A stretch of DNA of 64,000 nucleotides from Microvelia longipes (Eukaryota > Arthropoda > Insecta > Hemiptera > Veliidae), in the NCBI GenBank assembly GCA_018340805.1, contig JACMZG010001908.1, positions 46,670,973 to 46,734,972 of the forward strand, written 5' to 3'. The notes beneath the pieces were generated by a model. That model made no database searches. It was not told the DNA's origin and saw only the letters and a program-made list of their open reading frames with translations. Every line of letters begins with the position of its first letter. The stretch's first letter is position 1. Positions 12,791-25,388 of this stretch are shown here, in pieces. Position numbers and translations under genes: made by a program.

Positions 12791-13337
12791 CTTAGAATAA
12801 TACTAATATAGAAGGAGTAAAGACTGTAAACACTATGTAATTGTGATAATCTATGATAACACGAAAGCCGGTTGTCTGGTGGTCATAAGTAGGGGTACCA
12901 TCCTAACAACAAAACATTATTTTAAATATATGTCATAAATATCCGTTAATGAAGAAAGATCGGAAAGAACAAATATAATAACTTAAAACACCTGCTGAGT
13001 ATTTAATAAAACCGGTCTTAGATGGCAAAAGGATAGCGGAATACAAGTACCTACATTTAGTTGACCAGGACTACTTTTAATATAATTTTAATTAAAAACG
13101 TTAAACTACAATTTAAAATGCTTAAAATATTGTTATGCACCGATATTTATATTAGTATTTTATTAATAATCAATCATTAGTTAACAATAGAACATAATAA
13201 TTCAGCTACCGGAAGTATTGCCAACTTTTTTATAAGAAAATTGTATATTTTTAGGCTGGCAGCATTACTTAAGACCACCAGTGAACCGCCTTTCGTGTTA
13301 TCAATAGTGCTCCTTCTATATATAGTATTATTCTAAG
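12791..13337. mobile_element. MITE-like element with about 100-bp inverted repeats
   Basis: The left arm begins CTTAGAATAATACTA, then TATAGAAGGAG, TGATAACACGAAA and CTGGTGGTC blocks. All recur in reverse order and complement at the right end (to 13337). The arms differ by small insertions. The centre is AT-rich and non-coding. The target duplication is unclear; superfamily unknown. Confidence 0.72.
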
Positions 13338-15985
13338 ACTAGAAATTACTTATAATTTATTAATTATAATAATTAAAAAAATCAAATATTAAATAGGACT
13401 CATACAATATGAGACACCTTTACAACAATTTTTTTTTCAAAAATGTAAAAAAAATATAAAATCGATTGAAGAGGTGCATTTAGGTGAACTAATACGGCGT
13501 GGGATCGGATATGAGAGGAAATTTGCGTACAGGTCTGTGCGTGGTAATCATCACTCGAGCCAGCGAAATTGTGAGTACGATAAATTGATTATTCAGATTG
13601 CTGAATAGTGTTTTCATTCATTTTAATTTATCTGATAGATTGTCCGATATATCTTATACGAAGATGTGAAGATTTAGTTGCTGTTTCATGGTTGGTAGCA
13701 ATGACAGTTAATTACTGCCCTGGGTTAGTGTTCCACTGTTTCAATAAAAGTATGCTCAATGATGGAAACTATTGTTACCCGCTATTGCATTATTCGTTCC
13801 TTAAGAGTCAATCAGTTCCATTAATTACTGCGCATCTTTTGTTATTCCTTTAATCTTCAACGCTGATTATGGCTACTCAATCAATTCTATCAGTATATTA
13901 TAATGTAAAATTTCCAAATATTTCCCCTTTATAGTCAAATACCATCACACCTGTGGTGTGATAAAAATTACTGTTAATATGAGTTTTATAAATTATAGTC
14001 CCATGATCATGGTTTTTCGAGATATTTCCCTTCATTCAGAGAAATCAATTAAAAATAAATTAAATTTAAAAAAATTTAAAAAATTAACAATGTTTTATAA
14101 CTCTATTATTGTATCTAGTTTAAGTTTTTGTTTGTATTATATTATTAATTGTATGTATCTTGAGGGACTGTCTGTTTGTTAGTAGGAGTTGACTCAGTGT
14201 TGCTCACGAGCCTGTGCTCATGCAACACATATGGGTTGGTTAAAATTGTTTTATGATTTTTCTGTTAAAAATATAACATTTAATTTTGTACTTGTAAATT
14301 ATTAAATAAATTATTATTATTATTCAGATGTATGGCTGCACAGAGCAAAGTGCATAATTCATCCCTAATACTATAACGTTGCGCTAGGTGGAAAAAAATC
14401 TCATTTAGTTTTTATCCTATTAAAATTATATTAGAGCAGAAAGCTTTTATGAGGGTTTAAAGGGTTGAGAACCCTCAGCAGCTGCTAACGAGTCATTTTC
14501 CGGCATCAAACACCAACTGACAACTCATTAATCAGATCTTTTTTTAGTTTTATATATTTTATTTACACTTCATATATCACTTTAATGTTATCAATATTTG
14601 GAACATTTAAATATTTAGATTTTGTTATAATATTAAATAAAAGAAAATTAATAATATAGTTAAAAAATGATTGCCGATATTAAAATGGGAAAAGCTTATG
14701 TGTGTCAGTGGTTTTATTGTGTACTGCGGTTCTAGGGTTTCTTCCCTTCGCGTACGGTATTATACTCGACAAGATTAATTATCATCAAAGTCGACTAGAA
14801 TCCTTTTATTACAATGTCCATTGTATTGAGGATTTCTCTATAAGTTTCAGGATTAATGTATTGGAGGGGTTTCAATCCAACAGTACAATGGACAACACGA
14901 TTCTGTTTTCAATTAAAGAATTTCATATTTTCTAACACAAGGTTTAATATGAGGCGTTTATTACAACAGGTCCGTCCAATTTCTCAGTATTTTAGATTTG
15001 TTAGATCTTCCCCCGAAAAGCCAAATTCATATCACATTCCATCTGATCACAATAGCTTAGCATAAAAAGGTATATGTGTTTTCAATTTATATTTTTGTTT
15101 TAAATCTAATTTTATTATTGCCTAAAATTCCATGATTAAATACCTTTTATATTTCTTATGAGAAATTCGAATAAAACCATACCAATATCTGATCAAAACA
15201 ATGTTTGAAAAGACTGTTTGAAAATTATGTTTTTCGTCATCATCTGATCTCACTTTTTACAAGCATTGAATAGTTATTAGAATTTTTATATTGTCAATTT
15301 AAAATATGTATTTAATTTAGATGAACGATTATTCGATTTCTTCATAATCATATTTTTTAATAAAACACTTTACGCTAGTACAGTCATCAGATTTTTAAAT
15401 TGGATCTTAACTTACTCACAATAATTATTTTGGTTAGGGTTAAATGGGTAGTATTAGATGGGTACCAATAGGTATTCATGTATATATAACCGAAAAATTT
15501 TCTTAACGTAAAAAAGCGTTTATTCGGAGCGATTTAGGGTCATAAAAACAAATAAGGTGAGAGTGTTAGGATCATAACAGGCTTTTACGAATAATTCTGG
15601 TTTGGTGACTTTTACACTTCACCAAAATTAGTAATTTGTTCGAGGTAATATTAGAGCTATAGTATATTGTGACTGTATACAGATTAACATATTGTGACAT
15701 AATCTCATAATATATTATGCCATTATGCTTTGCTAACGAGAAGCTGTATTAAAAAACTTCACTTGAGATCGAATAAGACTAATTCCTTTTGTATTAAGCC
15801 TGTTTTAAAATAATTAAAATTCTCTAATGTAACCTTAATTACGCAAATAAATTTTTAAATAATAAATAAGTACATGTTAATTTACGTTTTTTTCTTTACC
15901 TAATTTATAGAGCCTAAATTATCCGTTTCAGGTGTTTTTAAGACCTTCTGAGTGGTTTTCACAAAGCCGTCTGTCTGCATGTAAT
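13338..15985. other. AT-rich non-coding stretch with unassigned small frames
   Basis: Overlapping small frames occur at 14702-14935 (hydrophobic N-terminus MSVVLLCTAVLGFLPFAYG, signal-peptide-like) and 14856-15065 (ending in an Arg-rich MRRLLQQVRPISQYF stretch). I cannot tie either to a family, and they overlap in different frames, so I do not call genes. The rest shows nothing. Confidence 0.4.
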
Positions 15986-15989
15986 AAAC

Positions 15990-16755
15990 ACTTGTAACAA
16001 AAGCAATATACTATATGTGCTTGTATGTGTGTGTGTGTTTGTGTGTATTAACATCGTGATTCCCTGTGTATTTGTGCTAGATGATTGAAACTTGGTCAAA
16101 AAATGAATCTGTAGGTCTAGTCATTGTATCTAAAACTAATTTTGATAATGTCATTAACTGTAATTAAGGGTTCAACAAATATTCTGCAAATTCTTACAAC
16201 GAGGTAAAATTGTTTGATCTATTTGAAATTTATCAAGCATTTAATCTTTTTGTAGAAAAACAAAAACTTTAAAAGAAATAACTATAAAACATAAACCAAC
16301 TCCAATTAATCATGTGTTATTATTAATTTGGTTAATATTAAAAGATTTTGAATAATCGACAAATGTACTAAATTTTATTTCATTATCAGCATTACTTTAA
16401 CTTTTATTAAATGAAATTTAATAAATTTCAAAAACTTGTTTGTTAAAAATGGTTACAAATATAAAGATATATTCAATTAAGTTATTCAGAAATTTGGCAC
16501 GAGAGTTTCCTTTGGGTAATAATATTTTATATTAAGATTTACTTCCATACGGTTAGTATATCTACAGTTTTTTGTCGGATCACATTCGTTAAGTTCCAGT
16601 GAGCCCGGTCAGCACATGAATGGGTGACCGTTGGGGATAAAACTGATGCATCTACTATTTGAGGACGAGCGAAGGGTGTCTAAAGAAGAAAATAGGATGA
16701 GCCTAGTGAATCCTATATAGAGAGGAAAAGTTGCGAGGTACCCTGTAACCAATAT
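15990..16755 (+). mobile_element. Composite repeat family copy with 5S rRNA-like module (copy 1)
   Basis: The order is: a TATGTGTGTGTG block, a CCTGTGTATTTGTGCTAG block, an AAAATGAATCTGTAGGTCTA block, about 350 bp of AT-rich spacer, the 5S-like module, then a tail (GAGGACGAGCGAAGG ... GAGGTACCCTGTAACC). The same order recurs at 35147-35790 and in part at 25, 27, 39, 41 and 50 kb, which defines a dispersed family. No coding capacity is visible. Confidence 0.7.
16573..16645 (+). repeat. 5S rRNA-derived module (internal promoter half)
   Basis: The sequence runs GTCGGATCACATTCGTTAAG, then GAGCCCGGTCAGCAC, then GAATGGGTGACCG and GGGGATA. This follows the order of nucleotides about 38-105 of animal 5S rRNA (GTCCGATCACCGAAGTTAAG, GTCGGGC-x-x-GGTCAGTAC, TTGGATGGGTGACCG, CTGGGAA). 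That is the region holding box A, the intermediate element and box C of the RNA polymerase III promoter. It lacks the 5' third of 5S and is embedded in a larger repeat, so it is not a 5S gene. Confidence 0.75.
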
Positions 16756-18115
16756 GTTAGCTTATTTATCGCTAAGTTTTCGTTTTTTTACAGAACTAAT
16801 TTATTTCGAAACGCGTTTTTTTCGATTTAAAAACGCATTATGTGTAAATAAAGACCATCAGTTTTAAGCCGTTTCTTAAAGTACAGATGATCTAAAGTGG
16901 ATTATAAAGTGAGAACAGTACAATGTTATGAATCGGAGAGAGAAAAAGTTTAAGAGAGTAGATGAGAATTGTAGTGTAACTAATGTGTTAGACTGGGGAC
17001 GGAATATTGAGTAGAGGAGGAAATCAAGTCTGCAAGAGCTTACATTTCCTGTCTGAAACGAAGGGACCATCCTGGATTATTATAAGTGGCTGGGGGCCTG
17101 GAGGACTTGACTAAAGGGTTACTCTGTCCACCACCACAAATTTAAAGGCTTTTCTTACACCCAAATCCAGAATATTCATCATGCTGACATTTTAAACACC
17201 CCCCCTTCACAAGGGAGATGTTGGATTACACTTTTACCAAATCTTTCTCAAATATGAGTTTTATACATAATGTTTCATAACTACGAACGCTATTTAAACA
17301 ATTTAGCGGCTTGACAGAGTTTTGCAAAACATTCCATGGGAAATTTTACCCATTAATCAGAACAAAATAGGATTGCCTAAGAGAATAAATAATGTGGAGG
17401 GAGAAGGATTTCAAACCATTTTCAGTTTTGTTACTTCGTTGAATACTTTCAAAATTAAAAACTAATGTGGCATTAAAAACTTAATAAAAGTTTTCTATTT
17501 TAGTAACATAAATTTTAACAAAATTTACAAATGGTTAAAACAAATTTGAGTTTTGTAATTTTAATATGTTATAGTTTGGTTAGTAATAAATAGTTTTGAT
17601 AACCTCTTGGGCGCGTGCCGTAAGATGGGATTTCATATGATTCACATAATTTGGGCTTTAAAAGGCGTGGTCAATGCATGGATGGGTGACCTCTTAAAAG
17701 TAATTATCATGTGGAGTAAGATTTTATCTAAAATTGGTGACGTCTGAATTTTCGTACATTTGTATAATATGTTTAAACTAATATCAGATTCACATGGAAT
17801 AATACAATGGATTTGAGTTCATCCGGTTAAAAGCTCACTTGGTTTTTATCTTTCAAAAACATTAGTCTCCTAACTTTTAGTGTAGAGACTCGGTAAGCAG
17901 ACAAGACAACATTTGTTAACGAATAAATATTAACTTTATTTAAACTTTTCTCCTTGCGGAAGCTATCAATAAGTTTATCGAAAAATTTCATTTTAAAGTG
18001 GCATAATTTTTATCGTCCTCGCTCTTTCTCTCTTTTTCAATTTTATTAAGCTTGTAAACCTACAAACCTCGGGTTTGAAAAAGCATTCGAACCCTAACAA
18101 ATAATCTGTTTTCAA
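16756..18115. other. Non-coding stretch with a second, shorter 5S-like fragment
   Basis: GGCGTGGTCAATGCATGGAT followed by GGGTGACCTC at 17662-17693 matches the box C region of 5S rRNA. It is more isolated than the other copies. Nothing else is recognised. Confidence 0.55.
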
Positions 18116-18379
18116 CAAATATAGTTTTATCATTTGATACTACCGAGTTTTGCACAACATGAATAGTTGACACAATATAATTGTGCGAGAGAAACCTAGG
18201 TTAGATGTATGATGATGAGTTAGATGTAACGAAACTAAGTGGGACATGACATAATGTCGAGCCATCAATGATGACGAATGTCGAATGATGGAACAGTTCC
18301 CAAATGTAGCATTGCATTTTGCTTGTTACATTTCCTAAATGTCTCTTACACAATTATATTGTGTCAAATATAGTTTTAT
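18116..18379. mobile_element. Foldback retroposon with 15-bp target duplication
   Basis: CAAATATAGTTTTAT occurs at 18116-18130 and again, identically, at 18365-18379. The 234 bp between starts CATTTGATACTACCGAG and contains TTGACACAATATAATTGTG near the left end. The complement of that stretch, extending over an AAATGTAACAAGCAAAATGC block, lies at the right end. It appears to be two inverted copies of the 100-bp unit at 43314-43414 around a unique centre. A 15-bp duplication suggests LINE-type insertion rather than a cut-and-paste transposon. Confidence 0.65.
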
Positions 18380-20865
18380 TATAAATTTTGAATTTTGTCA
18401 ATAACTTAAAGTACTTATTTTTAAACAACACGGCTTATTTTGTATCATATCCAAAAGTGGTCTTTATTTAGAAAGGTTTTTTAACCTGATTAAATAAAGG
18501 ACACACAAATTGGTCATTAGGTAAGTGAAATCGGCTTAGAGAATAAAGAAAGACAAAAGTTTACCTTAACGGTAACGGTAAGTAAAGAAATACACAGTTA
18601 TAATATTACATCAGCAATGAGGTTTCTTTTTTTACTGTTACTGTAATTTATGTTGGAAATTAAATGCACACGACAAATTTATTTTTAAAACTATTAGAAT
18701 ACCATGCATGTGAGAAACTTTAGTAACAGAACTGCAGTCTTGAGTAGTTAGGACATCGACTCTTCTGGTTGAGAATTACCAGAGTACTCAGTGTTTTATT
18801 AAACATTTTTGTTTACATTATTTTTGTTTAAATAATTATTTAATTTATTTAGCACGAGAGGGAAGAAAGTTTTCTTTATTTGAGGTAAAGTTTTCTCTTT
18901 AGAAGTAAATTGTATTTTGTCTCTTTAGAAGAAATCCCAAGGCCGCTAGGCCAAGGGATTTAAATTAGTTTGCTCCTTAGGTTGCCGAGGTTGTAACTAT
19001 AGTTTCGGCAACTTCGGGCAAACTGGGAGTTAAAATCTTCTCTCCGTGTCGTGATTCAAATTTTACCAGAGTTTTTTTAATTGTACCTCAATAAATTTTA
19101 TAAAAAAAATCATAAATCTTGGAAATAATGAAAAGCTTTATAGAAATAGGGGTAAATGATACTGTCATTTTATGGAAATATATAAAGTAATTAGGGATAA
19201 GGTAGAATGGGGGAATAGGTGAGTCCAGTAAGACAAAAGTATCGCACCATCTCCGCTTTGTTTTCCCTAACTATGAGTAAATAACAATCCGATTTTTTCT
19301 GCCAATGCTTGCCTGCTTTATCATAACTAGTGTGACCAGTACCCATTAATGCAATTTCCGTTCCTAGGAACGTAGAAATTCAATTTACGTCCCTAGGAAC
19401 ATATTATACATTTACAAGGCTAGGTCGCTACTTATGGAACCGAATTTACGACTCAAGTCGTAGGTGAACAATATTAGTTTATTCGTATGTATTTTTCACG
19501 ATTTACTTCGGTCGTAATATATTATATTTTATAAATATAAAGAGGAGCAAAGAAAAGGGTTTTATGAAATTTTCAAGACTTAGATGTAAAATACAAAAAC
19601 TATAAAAGAAGCTTTTACTCATTTCTTAAAGGAAAAACTTTGAGTATGTTGGCTAAAAGTAGCCACTCAGGGATGGAGAGTAGTGCTAAAATGAAAGTTT
19701 TCGTAACGTCAAAACACTGCGAGACTCCGCGGGGGATTGATGGAAAGCTTGATATTTAAACTGGGTTGGTGGAAAAAGAAGCTACTGTTTATGAGCTAAG
19801 TTTGTTTGTAGCCTCACCTGGGACCCATTCATCTCTAGCCAAACCCCTTTATGCCGTAATGCTCTAGGCTCCGCTTTTAGGCAACAAACTTGACAATCAT
19901 TTCCCCCGGGATTTGCCGAGATGCCCGAATAACCCCGACCCTTTCTTTCCGCTTTCACAGTTTTGAATATTTCACGATACCACCTTTAACAGTGGCAACC
20001 TCTTGAAAAGCCTTCCGACCTTTTGACGAACCTAACCCTTTCCACGCTCTTCAAATAAGATTTCCTCATTGTTTTTTTCCACTTCGCCTTCAAAGCCTGT
20101 TTGAGTCCTACATTGAATAGGTTTTACCTGGAACTTTCGACTCTAATACTTTCTCTTTATATATATTTTTTACAATACTATTACTGTGCATTATCTCCCG
20201 TGGCTCCGATACGTAAAAAGGATTTTATCGATTTCTTATTTCTGAGAGAAAGCAAACGAAAAGATAGTATATAAAGAGAAAATACATTATTACCGGAGAT
20301 AATGGCCTATCTGACATCAAGCACCTGAAATTTTATGATACTCTATCATATCATTTCTGCTTTGGTTTACATCAATAGAGTTAGTCTTCCTTCCTCTTAT
20401 CTTTAACAACAGATAATAAGAGATATAACATCCTTTATAAAAATATACCTCTTCTCTTAGACATCCTTGTATACAAAAATAAATGTCATTTATTTTTATC
20501 ACTATACTTACACTCTTATTGGTTAACAATTATCAAGTGACATTTATTTTACCTGACCGGGGTTGTGATTTTGTATGATTTTAAACTATCATATTTTTAA
20601 CTATCTATCGCAAAAGCTTTTACGTAATCGACAGGTGTTTTACTAACGGGTTTGTAGAATTAATTTAAGTACCTTGACTTGAATGTAGTACATGGCATTT
20701 ATTCATGTAAATGATGAATACCCACTTCATGTTCGCCTCCCCATGAAGAGGTTCCCCAGGCCCACTTAGCGGACAAGCTTATATTTAATGTAACCTCCTC
20801 AAGGCCACATTTAATCTTTAGATTGTGTCATTGATACTCAGCCACTTAAGATGTTCGGATTTAGC
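18380..20865. other. Non-coding stretch with hairpins and a GC-richer patch
   Basis: Two hairpins lie close together: 18932-18961 (AAATCCC / GGGATTT around GGCC pairs) and 18981-19012 (GTTGCCGA / TCGGCAAC). At about 19680-20060 base composition is nearly balanced, and the minus strand stays open for about 90 codons apart from one TAA. I recognise no domain there, so it may be a decayed element. Confidence 0.4.
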
Positions 20866-21085
20866 TTAAACCAGTTGTAGTCGTCTTTGATTTAGAATGT
20901 TAAAAAATGCGTTGAACTTCTAAACTTCGAATAGCAATTTCGATGCAATTTTCTAAATTTAATGACGTCATCAAGTACGGGATAACAACGTCATCTATTT
21001 TTCAAAAACAATAGGGTTCTTAACCTCAACAACCTATATATGCCTAGTTTGGAAAGTGTTCGAGAGTACACTTCAAATTATAAAA
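20866..21085 (+). repeat. Dispersed repeat with paired CRE-like sites (copy 1)
   Basis: TTAATGACGTCATCAAG, a second ACGTCATC, AACAATAGGGTTCTTAACCTC and GAAAGTGTTCGAGAG occur in the same order as in the copies at 27560-27920 and 45395-46210. Confidence 0.6.
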
Positions 21086-22138
21086 AAAGAAAGAAATATA
21101 CAAAACAGCCCTTCACATAAATGAACAAAGCAAGCTACGGCTCTATAAAAGATAATTTATTGGTAATTAAGAGGTAATTTATTTATATAGATTTAAGTAC
21201 GAGCCTTGCATAAGCGCTATGCCTCATTCTCGCAACTTTGACCAGTAATCTTGTCGCGCCTAATATCTGCTACGGTTATTATGTCTGCTTGTGTATATTT
21301 TTCTTGCTACGTGAAATTTCGTTCGCCTAAGTATATTTTGTCAAAAATCTTTTCAATAGAAAAAAATATTATATTTTGTTTGTTTCATCCTAACTCTCCT
21401 GAAAAGAGCAGCTAAAAGGCTAAAAGATATGAATGTATTTACTAGGATAATGTGCGATAAAACATAGTTTGCTTTTTAACACATTTTCTCATCTAAAATG
21501 TAATGCAGCATGGTAAACATATTTTACCCTGGATAAGTATGAATAATTAACTAATATAGTGGATCCCTTACCAAAAGCTAATGCTTAGTTTGTCTATTCA
21601 TGAACTACATAGGGAAGTTCAAGTACACCCAGGGGTGCTTCAAGTCTTCGTCTAGATGACAATGCGTACCACTTTCCTCCTCAGGGGAAATGAAATTCAT
21701 AATTTTCTTTAAGGGGCAGCCGTAGTCATAAAATAGAGTTTGTAAATAAGAAATGACTTACTTTTCCTTTCATAAGCTAGTAAATTATAGCTTTAATTTA
21801 GTCAACTCTAAGATTAAAAAAACATAATTTCAGATTTATACATCCCCAATTTGAAATAAGTTATGATATTTAAAGATATTTTTAATTGCATCTAAAGACC
21901 AATTCAAGGGAGAAACAGGTGTTATCATCAGTATAGTGATAGTGATAGTAACGAGGGATAGGTGAGATAGTATTTAGCATCATCAAAGCATATCGTGTAG
22001 GCCATCAATTTAGGCCCTTTTTGCTAACTGTCTTAGTTTTAAGAAAATGTTCTACCTAATGAGTCTCAGTATTTGGTCAATCTCGCAGTTTGGGTACCAT
22101 CCACAAAAGAGAATGAAAAGAAAATTTATAAATTCATT

Positions 22139-22145
<7 letters not shown>
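21086..22145. other. AT-rich non-coding stretch
   Basis: No frame, RNA gene or clear repeat recognised. Confidence 0.5.
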
Positions 22146-22219
<74 letters not shown>

Positions 22220-22231
22220 TATATATATATA
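22146..22231. repeat. (AT)n microsatellite
   Basis: An almost uninterrupted TA run with one phase slip near 22212. Confidence 0.97.
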
Positions 22232-22634
22232 AATACTATAAATCTTTTATGAGTACCTTAAATCACACAGGCTAAGAACCACCAGCTTAAAGTCCCTTTT
22301 AAAGGACGGCACTTAAAAGGATTACCATCATCAAAATTTTTATGATGTGGCCGCATGGCGACCACCTCGCCTTAGCCTCTTGACTACCCACTTATTGGGC
22401 AAAAATAAGGGGCTAACCGTGGTGGAGGTAGAGGATGTTCATCTTAACTACTTTTACACCCTTTGGCAAAACTGAACTTAAGAGATGTTTTAAATGTCCT
22501 CTGAAGTACATGGTATATGGCATACTTAAATGTACAAGAATACATGTATATAGAATGATATGTAAAAAAAATAAAGTATTAATTTGGGTCGAAACAAGCA
22601 ACCTTCGTAACCTTGGTTTTCGTAACCTCTCCAT

Positions 22635-22715
22635 CATCTCACTATAGTGAGATGGCGCATATAACCAACGATCGTAACCAAATTATCGTAACCAACTTGG
22701 CATTTATGCCAAGTT
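22635..22715. repeat. Two adjacent hairpins
   Basis: 22635-22654 is a perfect 20-nt palindrome (CATCTCACTA and its complement). 22694-22715 is a second (AACTTGGCAT / ATGCCAAGTT, 2-nt centre). GTAACC-type words repeat between and before them. Confidence 0.8.
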
Positions 22716-22719
22716 TTCT

Positions 22720-24090
22720 TTTGATGAAACTTATTCAAAATTCTTTTGAGAATTATCGTGTACCCACGGAAGAGTAATACATCTTCACATGTATTATATA
22801 TATATACATACGTGAAAAAGAAAACCGATATATTTGTTTAAACATTTATCCTTACAAGCAATTCTTTTGTTTATTATGACTTATTAGTCACTATAAGAGG
22901 ACATTAAGATATGAACAATACGATAAGAAACAACATTAAGCAAGACCGTTTTATCAGTAAATATATCAACACACTCCGCAATCGACATAAAAAAAGCATT
23001 CGAATAATAATGGGGTTGTTGCAATTTTTCCGAATGATTTCCGAGTCATCAACCATCGACGCAACAAAAACTTTCTTGCTCCCTTTTAAAAAATTATTTT
23101 CTGGAAAACAAAGGATCCAAATAATACCTTTATACAAGGGGTGATGCGGGGAGGGGAGGGTTGCCCAAAGGGACTAAAACACGACTAATTAAATATGCAC
23201 CCCTTGTCAGGTTATTAGCTAGCTACTTCCTTTCTACTGGAATTATGCTCAGGGGCACTAAATATTAAAAAGGGCATCGCTGATTACTCGCTCAATGATA
23301 TCGTGTATTATTTATATTGTTTCAATGAATAAATTACCCCCTTGAGTTTATAGAAAAAATTTCATTTCAATTTTATGAAAATAGTTCCTATAAATTATTA
23401 CTAAAAGTTAAATATATTGACTTTTAGCACCGAAACAGTGCCAAACTAATAAATAATAAAAAATTAGCTTATCTATTAACTTTTATTGGTCTTAAGGGTA
23501 ACATACACAATTTAAAAATGCAATAGTTAAATACTAAAATATAGTAACCTTATTTTAGTTTTTCATTGCATATAAATTATAAAATATATATTTCCATAAA
23601 ATTATATCATATTTTTTAAATGAGTTCTAGATTATGATTACTTAATAGAATAAATTCTGGCGCGGTGATCCTTAAGCCTGGCGATTTTATTTAAATGCCT
23701 GCTTTCTTGCTCATTATTCCATGTATGGCTTCATTTTCTGGCTGGTGCAGAGAAAAACGTAAGCAGTAGCAATAAGGTGTAGCATTACTACTCGTTTAAA
23801 AGGAAATGCGCATATTTATGTCATTTACAACTCAAAATTATGCTAAGCCTTCCAAATTTGGCTCAGCAATATTGCCACTAAATCAAGGTTAATGCTTGCC
23901 TTGTAAAGGTTTTAGAGCATTCTTTGAAAACTCAAGAAAAAAAGTAAGTAACCAGAAAAAATACAACTTCTCAAGTTACACACCACAGACAGAAAACTTA
24001 AGCGAAACATTGATTGCTAAGCACAGAGGGACGCAGTATAAAAAAAATTACCAAGCATTTTCTAGTTATACAATTAACTAATGTGATTAT
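22720..24090. other. Non-coding stretch
   Basis: Overlapping frames on both strands at 22904-23144 have no recognisable homology. Nothing else is seen. Confidence 0.5.
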
Positions 24091-24106
24091 AACTATAATA
24101 AAACAT

Positions 24107-24200
24107 TCACTATACCAGGATTCGAACCTGGGTGCCTTAGCTTTGAGTACTTTGAGTGCACGTATTAACTCTAGACTGATTCCATTTAACTGAGACCTAA
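24107..24200 (-). repeat. tRNA-like / tRNA-derived SINE head
   Basis: On the minus strand a perfect T-arm is present: CCAGG, loop TTCGAAT, CCTGG, which contains a good polymerase III B box (GGTTCGAATCC). About 55 nt upstream is an AATCAGTCTAGAGTTAATACG segment that resembles a weak A box/D-arm. The acceptor stem cannot be paired (TATAGTG has no partner), so it is not an intact tRNA. It is better read as a tRNA pseudogene or SINE head. Confidence 0.45.
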
Positions 24201-24261
24201 AAAACTTTATAAACAACATCCTACTTAAATATAATTGTTCTCCAACATATTTTAGGTTTTT

Positions 24262-24434
24262 AAAATAACCTGTTTTGTTCGATTCAGCATCACAAAAAAC
24301 ACAAAAACCTGTTTTCTCGACACGAAACCTTAATCTCTAACTAAGCAGAATATTATTGAATAATATTCTGTATATAATTTTATTTAATATTTATACAAAT
24401 ACATACATTCATACACATACACACACACACACAC

Positions 24435-24475
<41 letters not shown>

Positions 24476-24540
24476 TATATATTTTTGTGGTTAAGGACCA
24501 TAAGCGAATTTTCTTCAAAGGAATTCGCTAGAAAATATAG
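24262..24540 (+). repeat. Dispersed repeat with CA/AT microsatellite (family C, copy 1)
   Basis: TTTGTTCGATTCAGCATCAC, CTCGACACGAAACCTTAATC and TATTATTGAATAATATTCTG recur in reverse complement at 63300-63445. A (CA)n-(AT)n microsatellite at 24415-24483 follows. The segment after it (CATAAGCGAATTTTC ... AATTCGCTAGA) resembles the end of the CRE-site family. Confidence 0.7.
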
Positions 24541-25388
24541 GTTAGAATAATGTTACAAAACAATAACAAAATATACAAATAATAATATATTGATAATATA
24601 TAATATAAAGTTTATGTAATATTTCAGAGGCTACAAATGATATGGAATAGAAGGTAATAATTTTTAGATTTATGTGCAACAATTTACTCTCGGATTTTTC
24701 AATTTTTATTTATTTTATAAATGATTATTTGATTTAGGAGAACTTTGAAAAATATTTAATAGCATCAGGAAAAGGATATAGTTATTAGTATTTTCAATTT
24801 AAAGGTAAAACTGTTTTTTCATTTAACATTTCATATAAAAATAAAATTTCTTTTCCTAACCAATGGAAAAAAATAAGAACAAATATTTTTTTAAGAGCTG
24901 AAGGTTTTTTTGCACCATAAGAAAAGTACCCCATGGGAAATTCTGTGGGTTCAAGTTACCGAAAAACTTTTTTTAGAGTTATTTTTCTGCCCTTATCATC
25001 GAGAATGGAATATTGGGCCGAAATAGGAGGGATTGGAAACCCTTTGGCGATTCCCATGATGGATAACTATAGAGGAAACTGATAAAAACACTTGGGGATG
25101 GTTTTCATTGCTATATCGTTGTATTTATATTTGTATTTATAATTTTCGAGTTAGGGGCCTAATTGTTTAATAAATATTCATGCTTCGACATTATTAAAAT
25201 TAATTTTATCTTAGTGATATTTACTACATAACTAAACAACATCCTTATGAAGAAAGGGTCATAGAGAAATTGCCATACTTCATTGCTTTTTACTTTTTCT
25301 TATATACACCAAAGGTTCGCTGAATTTCGACTGAATTATTGTTGACTGAATTATTACGAGTTTTTAAAATTTGTCTTTACCAAGTAGT
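24541..25388. other. AT-rich non-coding stretch
   Basis: Nothing recognised. Confidence 0.5.

Noticed and set aside
14702..15065. Two overlapping small frames, one with a signal-peptide-like start and one with an Arg-rich start
   Set aside because: They overlap in different frames and match no family I can name; kept only as a note in the regional entry.
18725..18790. tRNA-like words near an AGTAGTTAGGACATCGACTC stretch
   Set aside because: It looks like a D-arm and anticodon arm but there is no B box and no cloverleaf.
22904..23144. Opposed 77-residue frames on both strands
   Set aside because: No recognisable domain. Opposed open frames of this size are common by chance here.
24107..24200. 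Intact tRNA gene on the minus strand
   Set aside because: The T-arm is perfect but the acceptor stem has no partner and no convincing anticodon arm forms.
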